Positions 1-8,473 of a stretch of 16,797 nucleotides of DNA are shown here, in pieces. The stretch is from JBBQBQ01 sp038317685. Lineage in GTDB: Bacteria; Desulfobacterota; Desulfuromonadia; Desulfuromonadales; DDH964. The stretch covers positions 1 to 16,797 of the forward strand of contig JBBQBQ010000052.1 in the NCBI GenBank assembly GCA_038317685.1, in the 5' to 3' direction. Below the pieces are notes generated by a model that saw nothing but the letters and a program-made list of their open reading frames with translations, searched no databases and was not told where the DNA came from. The translations under genes and the position numbers were made by a program. The stretch's first letter is position 1. Every line of letters starts with the position of its first letter.

Positions 1-2
1 AG

Positions 3-476
3 AACGGCTCCGCCCAGGTTCGGCTGCTGCTGGAGGACGGCACCCCCTATCTGCTGCCGGGAACCCTGAAGTTCTCCGAGGTCAGCGTCGACCCGAGCAC
101 CGGTTCCGTCCTCCTGCGCACCCTCTTCCCCAACCCTGAGCAGCTCCTGCTGCCGGGAATGTTCGTCCGCGCCGTGCTGGAGGAGGGGATTGACGAGCAG
201 GCGATCCTGGTGCCGCAGCGGGGGGTGACCCGCAACCCGGCCGGCAACGCCATGGTCATGGTGGTCGGGGCCGATGAGAAGGTTGAGCCGCGAGTGATCA
301 AGGCCGCCCGGACCGTCGGCGACAACTGGCTGGTCAGCGAAGGGCTCAAGCCCGGCGACCGTGTCATTCTGGAGGGGATTCAGCGAGCCCGCCCCGGAAC
401 TCCCGTCAAGGCCGTCCCCTTCGGCAGTCCCCCGGGGGGAGCCGCCGCACCAAAAACCGAAGCCGCCCGGAACTAA
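3..476 (+). CDS. RND efflux periplasmic adaptor subunit (AcrA/MexA type), 3' end only
   Basis: This is the C-terminal part (about 157 residues) of a membrane-fusion protein linking an inner-membrane RND pump to an outer-membrane channel. The frame is open from the window edge, so the start and the N-terminal hairpin and lipoyl parts lie upstream. The visible part matches the beta-barrel and membrane-proximal domains of AcrA/MexA proteins: VDPSTGSVLLRTLFPN, then LLLPGMFVRAVL, then a VPQRGV stretch and a KPGDRVILEGIQ stretch close to the C-terminus. The tail is Pro/Ala-rich, as is common in the family. It ends in TAA only 12 nt before the pump gene, so the two are surely co-transcribed. The family and its pairing with the next two genes are secure; the substrate cannot be told from sequence. 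Confidence 0.93.
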   Translation, partial: NGSAQVRLLLEDGTPYLLPGTLKFSEVSVDPSTGSVLLRTLFPNPEQLLLPGMFVRAVLEEGIDEQAILVPQRGVTRNPAGNAMVMVVGADEKVEPRVIKAARTVGDNWLVSEGLKPGDRVILEGIQRARPGTPVKAVPFGSPPGGAAAPKTEAARN

Positions 477-488
477 AGGAGCTCCTCC

Positions 489-3400
489 ATGCCTCGCTTT
501 TTTATAAACCGCCCGATCTTCGCCTGGGTCATCGCCATCATGGTCATGCTCGGCGGCCTGCTGGCGATCAAGACCCTGCCGGTCTCCCAGTACCCGCCGA
601 TCGCGCCCCCCCAGATCACCATCAATGCCGTCTATCCGGGGGCCTCGGCCCAGACCGTCCAGGATACGGTCACCCAGGTTATTGAACAGAAGCTGAATGG
701 CATCGACAACCTGATCTACATGTCCTCCAGCAGCGACTCGGCCGGGGCGGTGGCCATCAACTTGACCTTCCAGGCCGGTACCGATCCGAACATCGCCCAG
801 GTGCAGGTACAGAACAAGCTGCAACTGGCCACGCCGCTACTGCCGCAGATCGTCCAGCGGCAGGGGATCTCGGTGACCAAATCGACCCGCAACTTCCTGC
901 TGATCGTCGGCCTGGTCTCGGAAGACGGCTCCATGAACCGCAACGACCTGACCGACTACATGGTCTCCAACCTCCAGGACATCGTCAGCCGCCTGGAGGG
1001 GGTCGGCGAGCTGCAGGTCTTCGGTTCCCAAAACGCCATGCGGATCTGGCTGAACCCGGCCAAGCTGGACAACTTCCACCTGACCACCAGCGACGTGGTC
1101 GCGGCGCTGCAGGCCCAGAACTCCCAGGTCTCTGCCGGCCAGTTCGGCGGACTCCCTTCCAGCCAGGGCCAGCAGCTCAACGCCACCATCAACGCCCGGG
1201 CCCTCCTCCAGACCACCGAGCAGTTCGATGCCATCATCCTGCGCACCAACCCCGACGGCTCCACGGTCCGGCTGAAGGACGTCGCCGAGAGCAAAATCGG
1301 CACCGAGAACTACGAAATCCAGTCCTTCTACAACGGCAAGCCGGTGGGGGGGATGGCGGTCCGCCTGGCCTCCGGGGCCAACGCGCTGGAGACCGGGAAC
1401 CGGATCAAGGCCAAGATGACGGAGCTGGAGAAATATTTTCCGGCGGGGATGAAGGTGGTCTACCCCTACGATTCCACCCCCTTCGTCAAGGTCTCCATCG
1501 ACGAGGTGGTGAATACCCTGCTTATCGCGATCCTGCTGGTCTTCTGCATCATATTCCTCTTCCTGCAGAATATCCGCGCCACCCTGATCCCGACCATCGC
1601 CGTCCCGGTGGTCCTCCTCGGCACCATGGGGGTTTTGGCGGCCGGCGGCTTCTCCATCAATACCCTGACCATGTTCGCCCTGGTCATCGTCATCGGCCTC
1701 TTGGTCGACGACGCCATCGTGGTGGTGGAGAACGTCGAGCGGATCATGACCGAGGAGGGGCTCTCCCCCCATGACGCCACCATCAAGTCGATGGGACAGA
1801 TCACCGGCGCCCTCTGGGGAATCGCCACCGTCCTGACGGCGGTCTACCTCCCCATGGCCTTCTTCGGCGGCTCCACCGGCGTCATTTACCGCCAGTTCTC
1901 CGTTACCATCATCTCGGCCATGATCCTGTCGGTCTTCGTGGCGATGATCCTGACCCCGGCCCTCTGCGCCACCATCCTCAAACCGGTGCCGCTGGGACAC
2001 GAAGCCTGCGAGAGCGGCTGGTATTGCCCCTTCTTCCGCCGCTTCAACCGGCTCTTCGACTTCTGCCGGGGGAAATACGAAGGGATCGTCGGCCGCTCCT
2101 TCGGCAAGCCGGTGCGCTATCTGGTCGTCTACGGAGTCATCGTCGTCGCCATGGTCTTCGTCTTCCTTCGCCTCCCGACCTCCTTCCTGCCGGACGAAGA
2201 CCAGGGCTTCGTCATCTGCCAGGTCCAGCTGCCGGCCGGCGCCACCCAGGAGCGGACCCTTCAGGTCATGAAGCAGATGGAGCGCTATTTCCTGGAAAAC
2301 GAGAAGAATACCGTGGAGGGGATCATCACCGTGGCCGGTTTCAGCTTTGCAGGCCGCGGCCAAAACATGGGGCTGGCCTTCGTCAAGCTCAAGGACTGGA
2401 AGCTGCGCCACGCCCCGGAGCTGAAGTCGAAGGCGATCGCCGGCCGGGCGATGCGGGCCTTTTCGCAGATTCGCGACGGACTCGCCTTCGCCTTTTCACC
2501 ACCGGCGGTCCTCGAACTGGGGGTGGCCAACGGCTTCGACCTGCAACTCCAGGACCGCGGCGGCCTGGGGCATGAACAGCTGATGGCGGCGCGCAACCAG
2601 CTGCTGGGGATGGCCATGAAGAACCCCAAGCTGGCCGCGGTGCGGCCCAACGGCCAGGACGATTCACCCCAGTTCAAGCTCGACTTCGATGACGTGCGGG
2701 CCGGCGCCCTGGGGGTCTCCCTGGCCGATGCCAACAGCGTCCTCGCCACCGCCTGGGGAGGGAGTTACGTCAACGACTTCATCCAGAACGGCCGGGTCAA
2801 GAAGGTCTATCTTCAGGCCGACGCCCGGTACCGGATGCTGCCGGAGGATATCGGTCAGTGGTACGTGCGGAACAACCGTGGGGAGATGGTCCCCTTCTCG
2901 GCCTTTTCCACGGCCCACTGGCAGTACGGCTCGCCCCGGCTGGAGCGCTATAACGGCATCCCGTCGATGGAGATTCTGGGGCAGGCCGCGCCGGGGATCA
3001 GCACCGGCGAGGCGATGGCCGAGATGGAGCAGATGGTCGCCCAACTCCCTCAGGGTATCGGCTACGAGTGGACCGGCCTCTCCTACGAGGAACAGCGTGC
3101 CGGCGCCCAGGCCCCGGCCCTCTACGCCATCTCGCTGCTGGCGGTCTTTTTGGCGGTGGCGGCCCTCTATGAAAGCTGGACCATCCCCCTCGTCAACCTC
3201 CTGATGCTCCCCCTGGGGCTGGTGGGGGCGGTGGTGGCGGTGAAGCTGCGCGTCTTCCCCAACGATATCTACCTACAGATCGGCCTCCTCACCACCGTGG
3301 GGCTTTCCACCAAGAACGCCATCCTGATCATCCAGTTCATCAAGGCGCAGCTGCATGAGGGCCACGAGCTGGTGGAGGCGACCCTGGCGGCGGTCAGAAT

Positions 3401-3647
3401 CCGGCTGCGGCCGGTCATCATGACCTCCCTCGCCTTCTTCTTCGGCACCCTGCCACTGGCTCTGACCAGGGGGGCCGGCGCCGCGGCCCAGAACGCCATC
3501 GGCACCGCGGTCACCGGCGGGCTCCTGTCGGCGACCTTCATCGACCTGCTCTTCATCCCCTTCTTCTTTGTGCTGATCTCCCGCCTCTTCTCCAGGAAGA
3601 AAACCCCCGTCCAGCTTCCCACCGTGACCACCCAGGAGGTGAACTGA
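489..3647 (+). CDS. Multidrug efflux RND transporter permease, HAE1 (AcrB/MexB) family
   Basis: This is a full-length 1052-residue inner-membrane proton/drug antiporter, the usual length for AcrB-type pumps. The N-terminus MPRFFINRPIFAWVIAI is the classic first membrane helix of the family. The proton-relay residues are present: D407 and D408 in TM4 (GLLVDDAIVVVENVER), K942 in TM10 (STKNAIL) and R972 in TM11 (RIRLRP), equivalent to AcrB D407/D408/K940/R971. Two large periplasmic loops follow TM1 and TM7. The start is supported by AAGGAG (476-481), 7 nt upstream of ATG. The adaptor gene ends 12 nt before and the outer-membrane channel gene begins 1 nt after its stop, giving a complete tripartite operon. 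Export of hydrophobic or amphiphilic compounds (drugs, detergents, solvents) is expected from the family; the actual substrates are not inferable. No regulator gene lies in the window. Confidence 0.97.
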   Translation: MPRFFINRPIFAWVIAIMVMLGGLLAIKTLPVSQYPPIAPPQITINAVYPGASAQTVQDTVTQVIEQKLNGIDNLIYMSSSSDSAGAVAINLTFQAGTDPNIAQVQVQNKLQLATPLLPQIVQRQGISVTKSTRNFLLIVGLVSEDGSMNRNDLTDYMVSNLQDIVSRLEGVGELQVFGSQNAMRIWLNPAKLDNFHLTTSDVVAALQAQNSQVSAGQFGGLPSSQGQQLNATINARALLQTTEQFDAIILRTNPDGSTVRLKDVAESKIGTENYEIQSFYNGKPVGGMAVRLASGANALETGNRIKAKMTELEKYFPAGMKVVYPYDSTPFVKVSIDEVVNTLLIAILLVFCIIFLFLQNIRATLIPTIAVPVVLLGTMGVLAAGGFSINTLTMFALVIVIGLLVDDAIVVVENVERIMTEEGLSPHDATIKSMGQITGALWGIATVLTAVYLPMAFFGGSTGVIYRQFSVTIISAMILSVFVAMILTPALCATILKPVPLGHEACESGWYCPFFRRFNRLFDFCRGKYEGIVGRSFGKPVRYLVVYGVIVVAMVFVFLRLPTSFLPDEDQGFVICQVQLPAGATQERTLQVMKQMERYFLENEKNTVEGIITVAGFSFAGRGQNMGLAFVKLKDWKLRHAPELKSKAIAGRAMRAFSQIRDGLAFAFSPPAVLELGVANGFDLQLQDRGGLGHEQLMAARNQLLGMAMKNPKLAAVRPNGQDDSPQFKLDFDDVRAGALGVSLADANSVLATAWGGSYVNDFIQNGRVKKVYLQADARYRMLPEDIGQWYVRNNRGEMVPFSAFSTAHWQYGSPRLERYNGIPSMEILGQAAPGISTGEAMAEMEQMVAQLPQGIGYEWTGLSYEEQRAGAQAPALYAISLLAVFLAVAALYESWTIPLVNLLMLPLGLVGAVVAVKLRVFPNDIYLQIGLLTTVGLSTKNAILIIQFIKAQLHEGHELVEATLAAVRIRLRPVIMTSLAFFFGTLPLALTRGAGAAAQNAIGTAVTGGLLSATFIDLLFIPFFFVLISRLFSRKKTPVQLPTVTTQEVN

Positions 3648-3648
3648 T

Positions 3649-5076
3649 ATGCGCCGGATGGCAAAAAGACTTGGCCTTTCCCTGGGAGCCCTCCTCTGGC
3701 TCGCCGGCTGTGCGACCATGGCCCCCGACTACCAGCGGCCGGCGGCACCGGTGCCAGCCGCCTGGCCGAAAGGCCTCGCCTACCAGCCGGCCTCCGCGGC
3801 AACGGCGCAGCCGGCAGCCGCCGACCTCCCCTGGCAGGACTTCTTCATCGATCCCCAACTGCGGCAGATTGTCACCCAGGCGCTGGAGAACAACCGCGAC
3901 CTGCGCATCGCCCTCCTCAACATCGAACGCGCCCAGGCCCAGTACCAGATCCGGCGCGCTGACCTCTTCCCCGCGGTCGATGGGAACGCCGCCGGCAGCG
4001 TCCAGCGCATCCCCGCTGACCTGACGTCCGAGGGCCGCGGCCAGATCGTCCGCCAGTACAGCGTCGGCCTCGGCGTCAGCAGCTACGAGCTCGACCTCTT
4101 CGGCCGGGTACGCAGTCTCAAGGACCAGGCCCTCGAGACCTATCTCGCCACTGCCGAGGCCCGGCGCAGCGTACAGATCAGCCTGATCGCCAGCATCGCC
4201 CGCGGCTACCTGACCCTGGCCGCCGACCGGGAACGACTGCAGCTCGCCCGGGGAACCCTGGAAAACCAGCAGAGCGCCTACCAGCTCATCAAGAGCCGCT
4301 TCGATGCCGGGGTCTCCTCCGCCGTCGACCTCAACCAGGGCCAGACCAGCGTCGACACGGCACGGTTCGACATCGCCCGTTATACGGCTCTGGTGGCGCA
4401 GGACCAAAACGGCCTCGACCTGCTCGCCGGCGCCAGGGTCGCGGCCGACCTCCTCCCCCGGGGCCTCGCGGAGAAAGTCACACCCTTGAAGGAGATCGCC
4501 CCAGGCCTATCCTCCGAGGTCCTCCTCGGCCGCCCCGACATCCTCCAGGCCGAGCACCTCCTCAAGGGGGCCAACGCCAACATCGGCGCCGCCCGCGCCG
4601 CCTTCTTCCCCCGCATCGTTCTGGTCTCCTCCATCGGCACCGGCAGCGACGAACTCTCCGGCCTCTTCACCGGCGGTTCCCTGGCCTGGAACTTTGCACC
4701 GCGGATAAGCGTGCCGATCTTCGACGCCGGCGCCAATCGAGCCGGCCTTGAGACGGCCAAGATCGATCGCGAGCTCGCCGTCGCCCGCTATGAGCAGGCG
4801 ATCCAGAGCGCCTTTCGCGAGGTCGCCGATGCCCTCGCCCAGCGCGGCACCATCGACGAGCAGGCGGCGGCCCAGCAGTCCCTCACCGACGCCACCGCCG
4901 CTACTTACCGACTCTCCCAGGCCCGCTACGAAAAGGGCGTCGACAGCTACCTGAACGTCCTCGATGCCCAGCGCTCCCTCTACGGCGCCCAACAGAACCT
5001 GATCGGCGTGCATCTCACCCGCCTGGACAACCAGGTGACCCTCTACCAAGTCCTCGGCGGCGGCGCTAAGGACTGA
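3649..5076 (+). CDS. Outer-membrane efflux lipoprotein, NodT/OprM (TolC-like) family
   Basis: This 475-residue outer-membrane channel protein completes the RND pump. The N-terminus has a signal peptide with a lipobox ending LAGC, so Cys21 should be lipidated. It is followed by PDYQRPAAPVPAAW, a signature start of OprM/NodT mature proteins. Two OEP repeats follow: the first with the LDLFGRVRSLKDQ segment, the second with RPDILQAEHLLKGANANIGAARAAFFP. The C-terminus has YEKGVDSYLNVLDAQRSLYGAQQNL, typical of the family's second coiled-coil helix. The start at 3649 has AGGAGG (3634-3639) at 9 nt spacing; an in-frame ATG three codons later is possible but less well placed. The gene ends the operon and is followed by a strong terminator. 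Confidence 0.96.
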   Translation: MRRMAKRLGLSLGALLWLAGCATMAPDYQRPAAPVPAAWPKGLAYQPASAATAQPAAADLPWQDFFIDPQLRQIVTQALENNRDLRIALLNIERAQAQYQIRRADLFPAVDGNAAGSVQRIPADLTSEGRGQIVRQYSVGLGVSSYELDLFGRVRSLKDQALETYLATAEARRSVQISLIASIARGYLTLAADRERLQLARGTLENQQSAYQLIKSRFDAGVSSAVDLNQGQTSVDTARFDIARYTALVAQDQNGLDLLAGARVAADLLPRGLAEKVTPLKEIAPGLSSEVLLGRPDILQAEHLLKGANANIGAARAAFFPRIVLVSSIGTGSDELSGLFTGGSLAWNFAPRISVPIFDAGANRAGLETAKIDRELAVARYEQAIQSAFREVADALAQRGTIDEQAAAQQSLTDATAATYRLSQARYEKGVDSYLNVLDAQRSLYGAQQNLIGVHLTRLDNQVTLYQVLGGGAKD

Positions 5077-5116
5077 GTGTCCGGCCGCCGGCCGCAATCA
5101 ATCTGCCGCTCATCGC

Positions 5117-5151
5117 GAAGGCCGGGACTCCTCCCGGCCTTCGTCGTTTCT
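5117..5151 (+). terminator. Intrinsic terminator of the RND efflux operon
   Basis: A perfect 11-bp stem (5117-5127 pairs with 5132-5142, arms GAAGGCCGGGA and TCCCGGCCTTC) with a 4-nt loop CTCC is followed by a T-rich tail (GTCGTTTCTT). It lies 40 nt after the outer-membrane channel stop codon. Confidence 0.85.
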
Positions 5152-5499
5152 TCCACCATGCCGTGAATATCCTGAAAATCTACCCCCGCGCCCTCATGGA
5201 GATCGAGCGGAACCAGGACAATCCGGCCCTCGCCCCCCCCGGAGAAGATCTCCCGCCCCTTGGGGCCACGGGTCGGTTTCGTGGTCAAGGTCTCGCATTT
5301 GCCGGGGGCGGAGCAAGAGGAGGGGTGAGGCCTGATCCTCTTTTTATCGCAACCGGAAAAATTCGGTAGAACCCGGGCGCTTCCCAAGCCCTGAATAACG
5401 TATACTGTTCCCGGATCCTCGCTCCCGAAAGGGAAGAGCCGCTTTTGGTCGTGCTGTTCAGCAAAGCTTTCCGGTTCACATTCAGATCGGTAACGGATT
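5152..5499. other. Intergenic region without a recognisable gene
   Basis: About 350 bp between the efflux terminator and the next gene. Short open frames exist on both strands, but their translations are low-complexity (runs of Pro, Gly, Ala), lack a ribosome-binding site and resemble no family I know. A TATACT hexamer at 5401-5406 could be a -10 element for the downstream gene, but I see no convincing -35 at 16-18 nt. Nothing else is evident. Confidence 0.5.
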
Positions 5500-6075
5500 A
5501 TGCCTGGCAAAATGTTTGATGCCGCGTTGACCGGCATCATGAAGATGTCGCAGACTCAGACCAACTACTGGGGAGAATTTGCTCTTGACATTCCCGTAGG
5601 GATCTTGCTGGTGGGTGCGGGTCTCCGCCACCAGGGCACCCACCCCCTGCCGTTGGTTTTCACCCTCCTGGGCGGCCTGTTCCTCTTCAGTTTTATCGAG
5701 TACTTCTTCCATCGCTGGATCTTCCACGGTTCGCTGCGGCTCATGGCGATGGGGCACCAGGCCCATCACGAGAATCCCCTGGGCTACTCCGGATTACCCT
5801 TCTTCCTGCCGGCCCTCCTGCTGATCGGCCTGGCCGGGTTATTCGTACTGCTGATGCCCCATCGCTACGCCTTCCTGCTGGCCGGTGCCATCGCCTGTGG
5901 CTACGTAACCTACGGGCTAAGCCATTTCGCGATTCATCATGTCCGGTTCCGCCATCCGCCGGTCCGTCGCTGGGCAGCCAATCATCATATCCATCACCAT
6001 CACCCAACCAGCAACTTTGGAGTAACCACACCGCTGTGGGACCTGGTATTTTCCACGAGATTCAACCGGGAATAA
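5500..6075 (+). CDS. Fatty acid hydroxylase / sterol desaturase family membrane protein
   Basis: This 191-residue integral membrane protein carries the histidine clusters of the di-iron FA_hydroxylase superfamily: H71-X4-H76 (HRWIFH), H86-X2-HH (HQAHH, residues 86-90), H142-X3-HH (HFAIHH) and H162-HIHHHH near the C-terminus. Hydrophobic segments around residues 29-42, 50-66, 100-120 and 124-140 fit a small multi-pass protein. Members hydroxylate or desaturate lipids (fatty acyl chains, sterols, carotenoids) using O2; this substrate is unknown. The start is uncertain: ATG at 5500 has no clear Shine-Dalgarno, and in-frame ATGs at 5512, 5539 and 5545 are possible. It appears monocistronic: the pump operon upstream is terminated and the next gene has its own ribosome-binding site after a 120-bp gap. 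Confidence 0.85.
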   Translation: MPGKMFDAALTGIMKMSQTQTNYWGEFALDIPVGILLVGAGLRHQGTHPLPLVFTLLGGLFLFSFIEYFFHRWIFHGSLRLMAMGHQAHHENPLGYSGLPFFLPALLLIGLAGLFVLLMPHRYAFLLAGAIACGYVTYGLSHFAIHHVRFRHPPVRRWAANHHIHHHHPTSNFGVTTPLWDLVFSTRFNRE

Positions 6076-6195
6076 TTAAATAACATCCCCCGTTTTTATC
6101 CGAAAGGATGCAACGACCCCCCCCCGGACTTGTCGATACCCGGAAAACGTGGCCGGGACCGATAATGGGGTGTCCCCCTTTCTCCGGAGCCATCG

Positions 6196-6996
6196 ATGCC
6201 GATCCTCCCCCCTTCCCGCAGCACGCTGAAGCGATCCGCCCCAACCGACCTCCCCGTCCGGGAATTCCGGGGCCGCGACGGCGTGGAGCTGGCCTTTCGC
6301 GAGCTGGGCGAAGGCCGGCCGCTCCTCCTCTTCCACGGCTTCCTGTCGAACGCAACCGTCAACTGGCTGCGCTACGGTCATGCCGCCCTCCTCGCGGCGC
6401 GCGGCTTCCGGGTCATCCTCCCCGACCTGCGGGGCCACGGCGACAGCGTCAAATCCCACCACGCCGCCGCCTACCCGCCCGACGTCCTGGCCGATGACGG
6501 CCTGGCGCTGATCGAAGAACTCGGGCTCGACGACTACGATCTCGGCGGCTATTCGCTGGGGGGGAGGACGACGATGCGGCTGCTGGTCCGCGGTGCAAAG
6601 CCGCGACGGGCGGTGGTGGCGGGGATGGGCCTGGAAGGAATCATCCACAGCGGCGGGCACAGCGCCTTTTTCCGCCGGGTCCTCAGCGCTCCCGGCAGCT
6701 TCCGGCGCGGCTCACCGGAATGGCTGGCAGAGGCATTTTTCAAGACCGTCGGCGGCGACCCGGAAGCGCTGCTGCTGCTCCTCGACAGCTTCGTTCCAAC
6801 TCCGCGCGAGGCCCTCGCCCGGGTCGAAATCCCGGTCCTGGTGGCGGCGGGCGCCACGGACGACGTCAACACTTCGGCCCGGGCGCTGGCGGCCGAACTG
6901 CCGAAGGGGCGCTTCGTCGAACTCCCCGGCAACCACATGAGCGCCGTCGCCGGGCCGGAACTCGGCGCGGCCATCGTCGACTTTCTCGGTGGCTGA
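6196..6996 (+). CDS. Alpha/beta-fold hydrolase
   Basis: A 266-residue alpha/beta hydrolase. The oxyanion-hole strand is LLLFHGF (residues 43-49), followed by VILPDLRGHGDS. The nucleophile elbow is GYSLGG with Ser120; the acid is Asp222 or Asp223 in AAGATDDVN; the catalytic His is His247 in PGNHMSAV. All catalytic-triad elements are therefore present. There is no signal peptide, so a cytoplasmic enzyme is expected. The family hydrolyses esters, lactones or C-C bonds, and the specific reaction cannot be assigned. GGAG at 6186-6189, 6 nt before ATG, supports the start. It faces the VOC gene convergently with only 25 bp between stop codons. Confidence 0.9.
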   Translation: MPILPPSRSTLKRSAPTDLPVREFRGRDGVELAFRELGEGRPLLLFHGFLSNATVNWLRYGHAALLAARGFRVILPDLRGHGDSVKSHHAAAYPPDVLADDGLALIEELGLDDYDLGGYSLGGRTTMRLLVRGAKPRRAVVAGMGLEGIIHSGGHSAFFRRVLSAPGSFRRGSPEWLAEAFFKTVGGDPEALLLLLDSFVPTPREALARVEIPVLVAAGATDDVNTSARALAAELPKGRFVELPGNHMSAVAGPELGAAIVDFLGG

Positions 6997-7021
6997 CCAG
7001 TCCCGGCGCCCCGGTCTTCGA

Positions 7022-7495
7022 CTATTTCGACTTCATCTGCGCAAAAAACGCCTGGGCTCCGGCCCGGATCTGATCCGGTGTCAAATCCCGGGTGTGGGTG
7101 GCGAGGCTCCAGCTGTAGCCGAAGGGGTCCTCCACCGTCCCCATCCGGTCCCCCCAGAACGTCTCCGCGACCGGCATCCGGACCTTCGCCCCGGCGGCGA
7201 CCGCGGTCTTGAAGCCCGCATCGACGTCCTTCAGGTAAATGTAGAAGCTGACCGGCGAACCGCCGGCGGTTTCGGCGCTCTTGCAGGAATTTTGCGGGTT
7301 CTCCTCGCCGCACATGAGGATCGAGTCGCCGATCTGCAGCTCGGCGTGCATCACCCCCTTGCCGTCGGGTCCGGGCATGACGTAGTGCTCCACGGCGCCG
7401 AAGGCCCGCTTGTAGAAATCGATGGCGCGACGGGCGTCCTTGAAGGTGAACATCGGGGTCACGCTGTGATATCCGTCCGGAATCGCCTTGATCAT
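7022..7495 (-). CDS. VOC-family (PhnB/glyoxalase-like) protein
   Basis: A 157-residue protein of the vicinal-oxygen-chelate superfamily. It begins with the PhnB-like stretch YHSVTPMFTFKDARRAIDFY and continues with AFGAVEHYVM, then HAELQIGDSILM, a second betaalphabeta half starting SFYIYLKDVDAGFKTAVAAG and the typical end WGDRMGTVEDPFGYSWSLATH. Two such halves form the metal-binding barrel of this superfamily. PhnB-like members are mostly of unknown function (named after phn operons, related to glyoxalases and antibiotic-resistance proteins), and I do not assign a substrate. The start is well supported: on the minus strand GGAGGA (complement of 7501-7506) lies 5 nt before ATG. It is divergent from the cupin gene, separated by about 258 bp. 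Confidence 0.9.
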   Translation of the reverse strand: MIKAIPDGYHSVTPMFTFKDARRAIDFYKRAFGAVEHYVMPGPDGKGVMHAELQIGDSILMCGEENPQNSCKSAETAGGSPVSFYIYLKDVDAGFKTAVAAGAKVRMPVAETFWGDRMGTVEDPFGYSWSLATHTRDLTPDQIRAGAQAFFAQMKSK

Positions 7496-7652
7496 GGTGG
7501 TCCTCCGTCTTAGATGGATTGGATCTCCGGCTCTTTTGCCTGCTGCGAAGACCGGGTGTTCCTATTCTATCGCATCGACGGGAAGTGGCCAGGGTTTGGT
7601 TCCTGCCGCTCGCAAGGACCGCGTCGAAGTCGCCGGCAGGGAGAAGTGCTCT

Positions 7653-7668
7653 ATACCGGAATACCGGA
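7653..7668 (+). repeat. Tandem 8-bp repeat ATACCGGA x2
   Basis: ATACCGGA occurs twice back to back, in the intergenic region between the divergent VOC and cupin genes. This is a perfect duplication with no spacer. It could be part of an operator, but I cannot tie it to a promoter with certainty. Confidence 0.6.
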
Positions 7669-7753
7669 TTGCGGTAGACTTCCTTATCGTTTCAGTCGGT
7701 TTTGCCGTCGGCACCATGATTGCCCGCATCAACACCCCTTACCGGAGGTCCCC

Positions 7754-8101
7754 ATGTTCATCTCCAGCGTCGATGCCATCGCCAAAGTCCCCATGCCGGT
7801 CCCCGGCGCCAGCAACGTCATGAAGCAACTCCTGGTCGGCCGCGCCGAGGGCTGGACCGACCACGCCATGCGGCTCTTCACCGTCGGCAAGGACGGCCAC
7901 TCCCCCCGCCACAGCCACCCCTGGCCCCACATCAACTACATCGTCGGCGGCCGGGGGGAACTGCGCATCGGCGACGAACTCAGGGAGGTGTCGGCCGGGT
8001 CGGTTGCCTTTGTCCCCGATAACGCCGAGCACCAGTTCCGCAACCTCGCCGAGGAGGACTTCGTCTTCATCTGCATTGTGCCGGGTCGCGGGGAATATTG
8101 A
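7754..8101 (+). CDS. Small single-domain cupin protein
   Basis: A 115-residue cupin. The frame stays open 80 codons further upstream, but that extension is Arg/Cys-rich nonsense; ATG at 7754 is chosen because GGAGG (7744-7748) precedes it by 5 nt and the cupin fold begins there. Motif 1 is GHSPRHSHPWPH (residues 48-59) and motif 2 is GSVAFVPDNAEHQFRN (82-97), giving metal ligands H53, H55 and H93. The usual motif 1 Glu (in HSHPWEHE-type cupins) is absent; His59 may substitute. Such small cupins may act as dioxygenases, isomerases or metabolite sensors; none can be chosen here. Two tandem ATACCGGA octamers sit about 90 bp upstream. Confidence 0.88.
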   Translation: MFISSVDAIAKVPMPVPGASNVMKQLLVGRAEGWTDHAMRLFTVGKDGHSPRHSHPWPHINYIVGGRGELRIGDELREVSAGSVAFVPDNAEHQFRNLAEEDFVFICIVPGRGEY

Positions 8102-8230
8102 AGACCTGGATAACTCTGAACAACGGATTCCGGACTTTCAAAACTGAATTCATCCAATTTCCGCGGACGTCTTCTGGTGGGAGAGGCGGGTGAGGAAGGC
8201 GGCTACCCTCCCCACCGGTGAAACCTGTCG

Positions 8231-8473
8231 TTACTTCTGGGCGAGATCGTGACCGCTATTCCCGCAGTACCGGGAATTGCTGCCGCGCAGGACTTTGGCG
8301 AGGGAGAGGGGACAGAGGTCGTGATCGCTGCCGGCGCAGTAGCGGCTGGTCCGGCGCCGATCGACCGGTTGGGCGTTGAAGGCGGCCTGACAGCCGGTTC
8401 CGCCTTCGTAAAACGGACAGGGTCCGAGGGACGAGAACGGTTCTGTGCTCAAGGCTTCGAGGGAATAGGGCAT
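8231..8473 (-). CDS. Small cysteine-motif protein of unknown function
   Basis: An 80-residue protein with five cysteines (C19, C28, C46, C54, C70). The pattern is CPFYEGGTGC, then a PVDRRRTSRYC segment, then DHDLCPLSLAKVLRG, and a second SRYC. It resembles small cysteine-cluster proteins I associate with Geobacter-type bacteria (form CPF-x6-C ... YC-x7-CP-x2-LAKVLR), which plausibly bind a metal or Fe-S centre; that is inference. The C-terminus repeats the earlier motif: RYCAGSDHDL (44-53) and RYCGNSGHDL (68-77) are 24 residues apart, suggesting a partial internal duplication. There is no signal peptide. The start is supported by GGGAG (complement of 8482-8486), 8 nt upstream of ATG. It is convergent with the cupin gene and divergent from the small membrane protein gene. 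Confidence 0.75.
   Translation of the reverse strand: MPYSLEALSTEPFSSLGPCPFYEGGTGCQAAFNAQPVDRRRTSRYCAGSDHDLCPLSLAKVLRGSNSRYCGNSGHDLAQK

Noticed and set aside
837..2411. 524-codon open frame on the minus strand opposite the RND pump gene
   Set aside because: It is the antisense shadow of a certain gene; the translation is Asp/Gly/Glu/His-rich low complexity, as produced by GC-rich codon bias.
5163..5369. 68-codon open frame after the efflux terminator
   Set aside because: No ribosome-binding site, Gly/Pro/Ala-rich, no family resemblance.
6161..6166. GATAAT as a -10 element for the alpha/beta hydrolase gene
   Set aside because: No -35-like hexamer at 16-18 bp; the nearest TTGTCG is 25 bp away.
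7514..7753. N-terminal extension of the cupin
   Set aside because: Cys/Arg-rich, non-protein-like; a strong GGAGG sits before ATG 7754.
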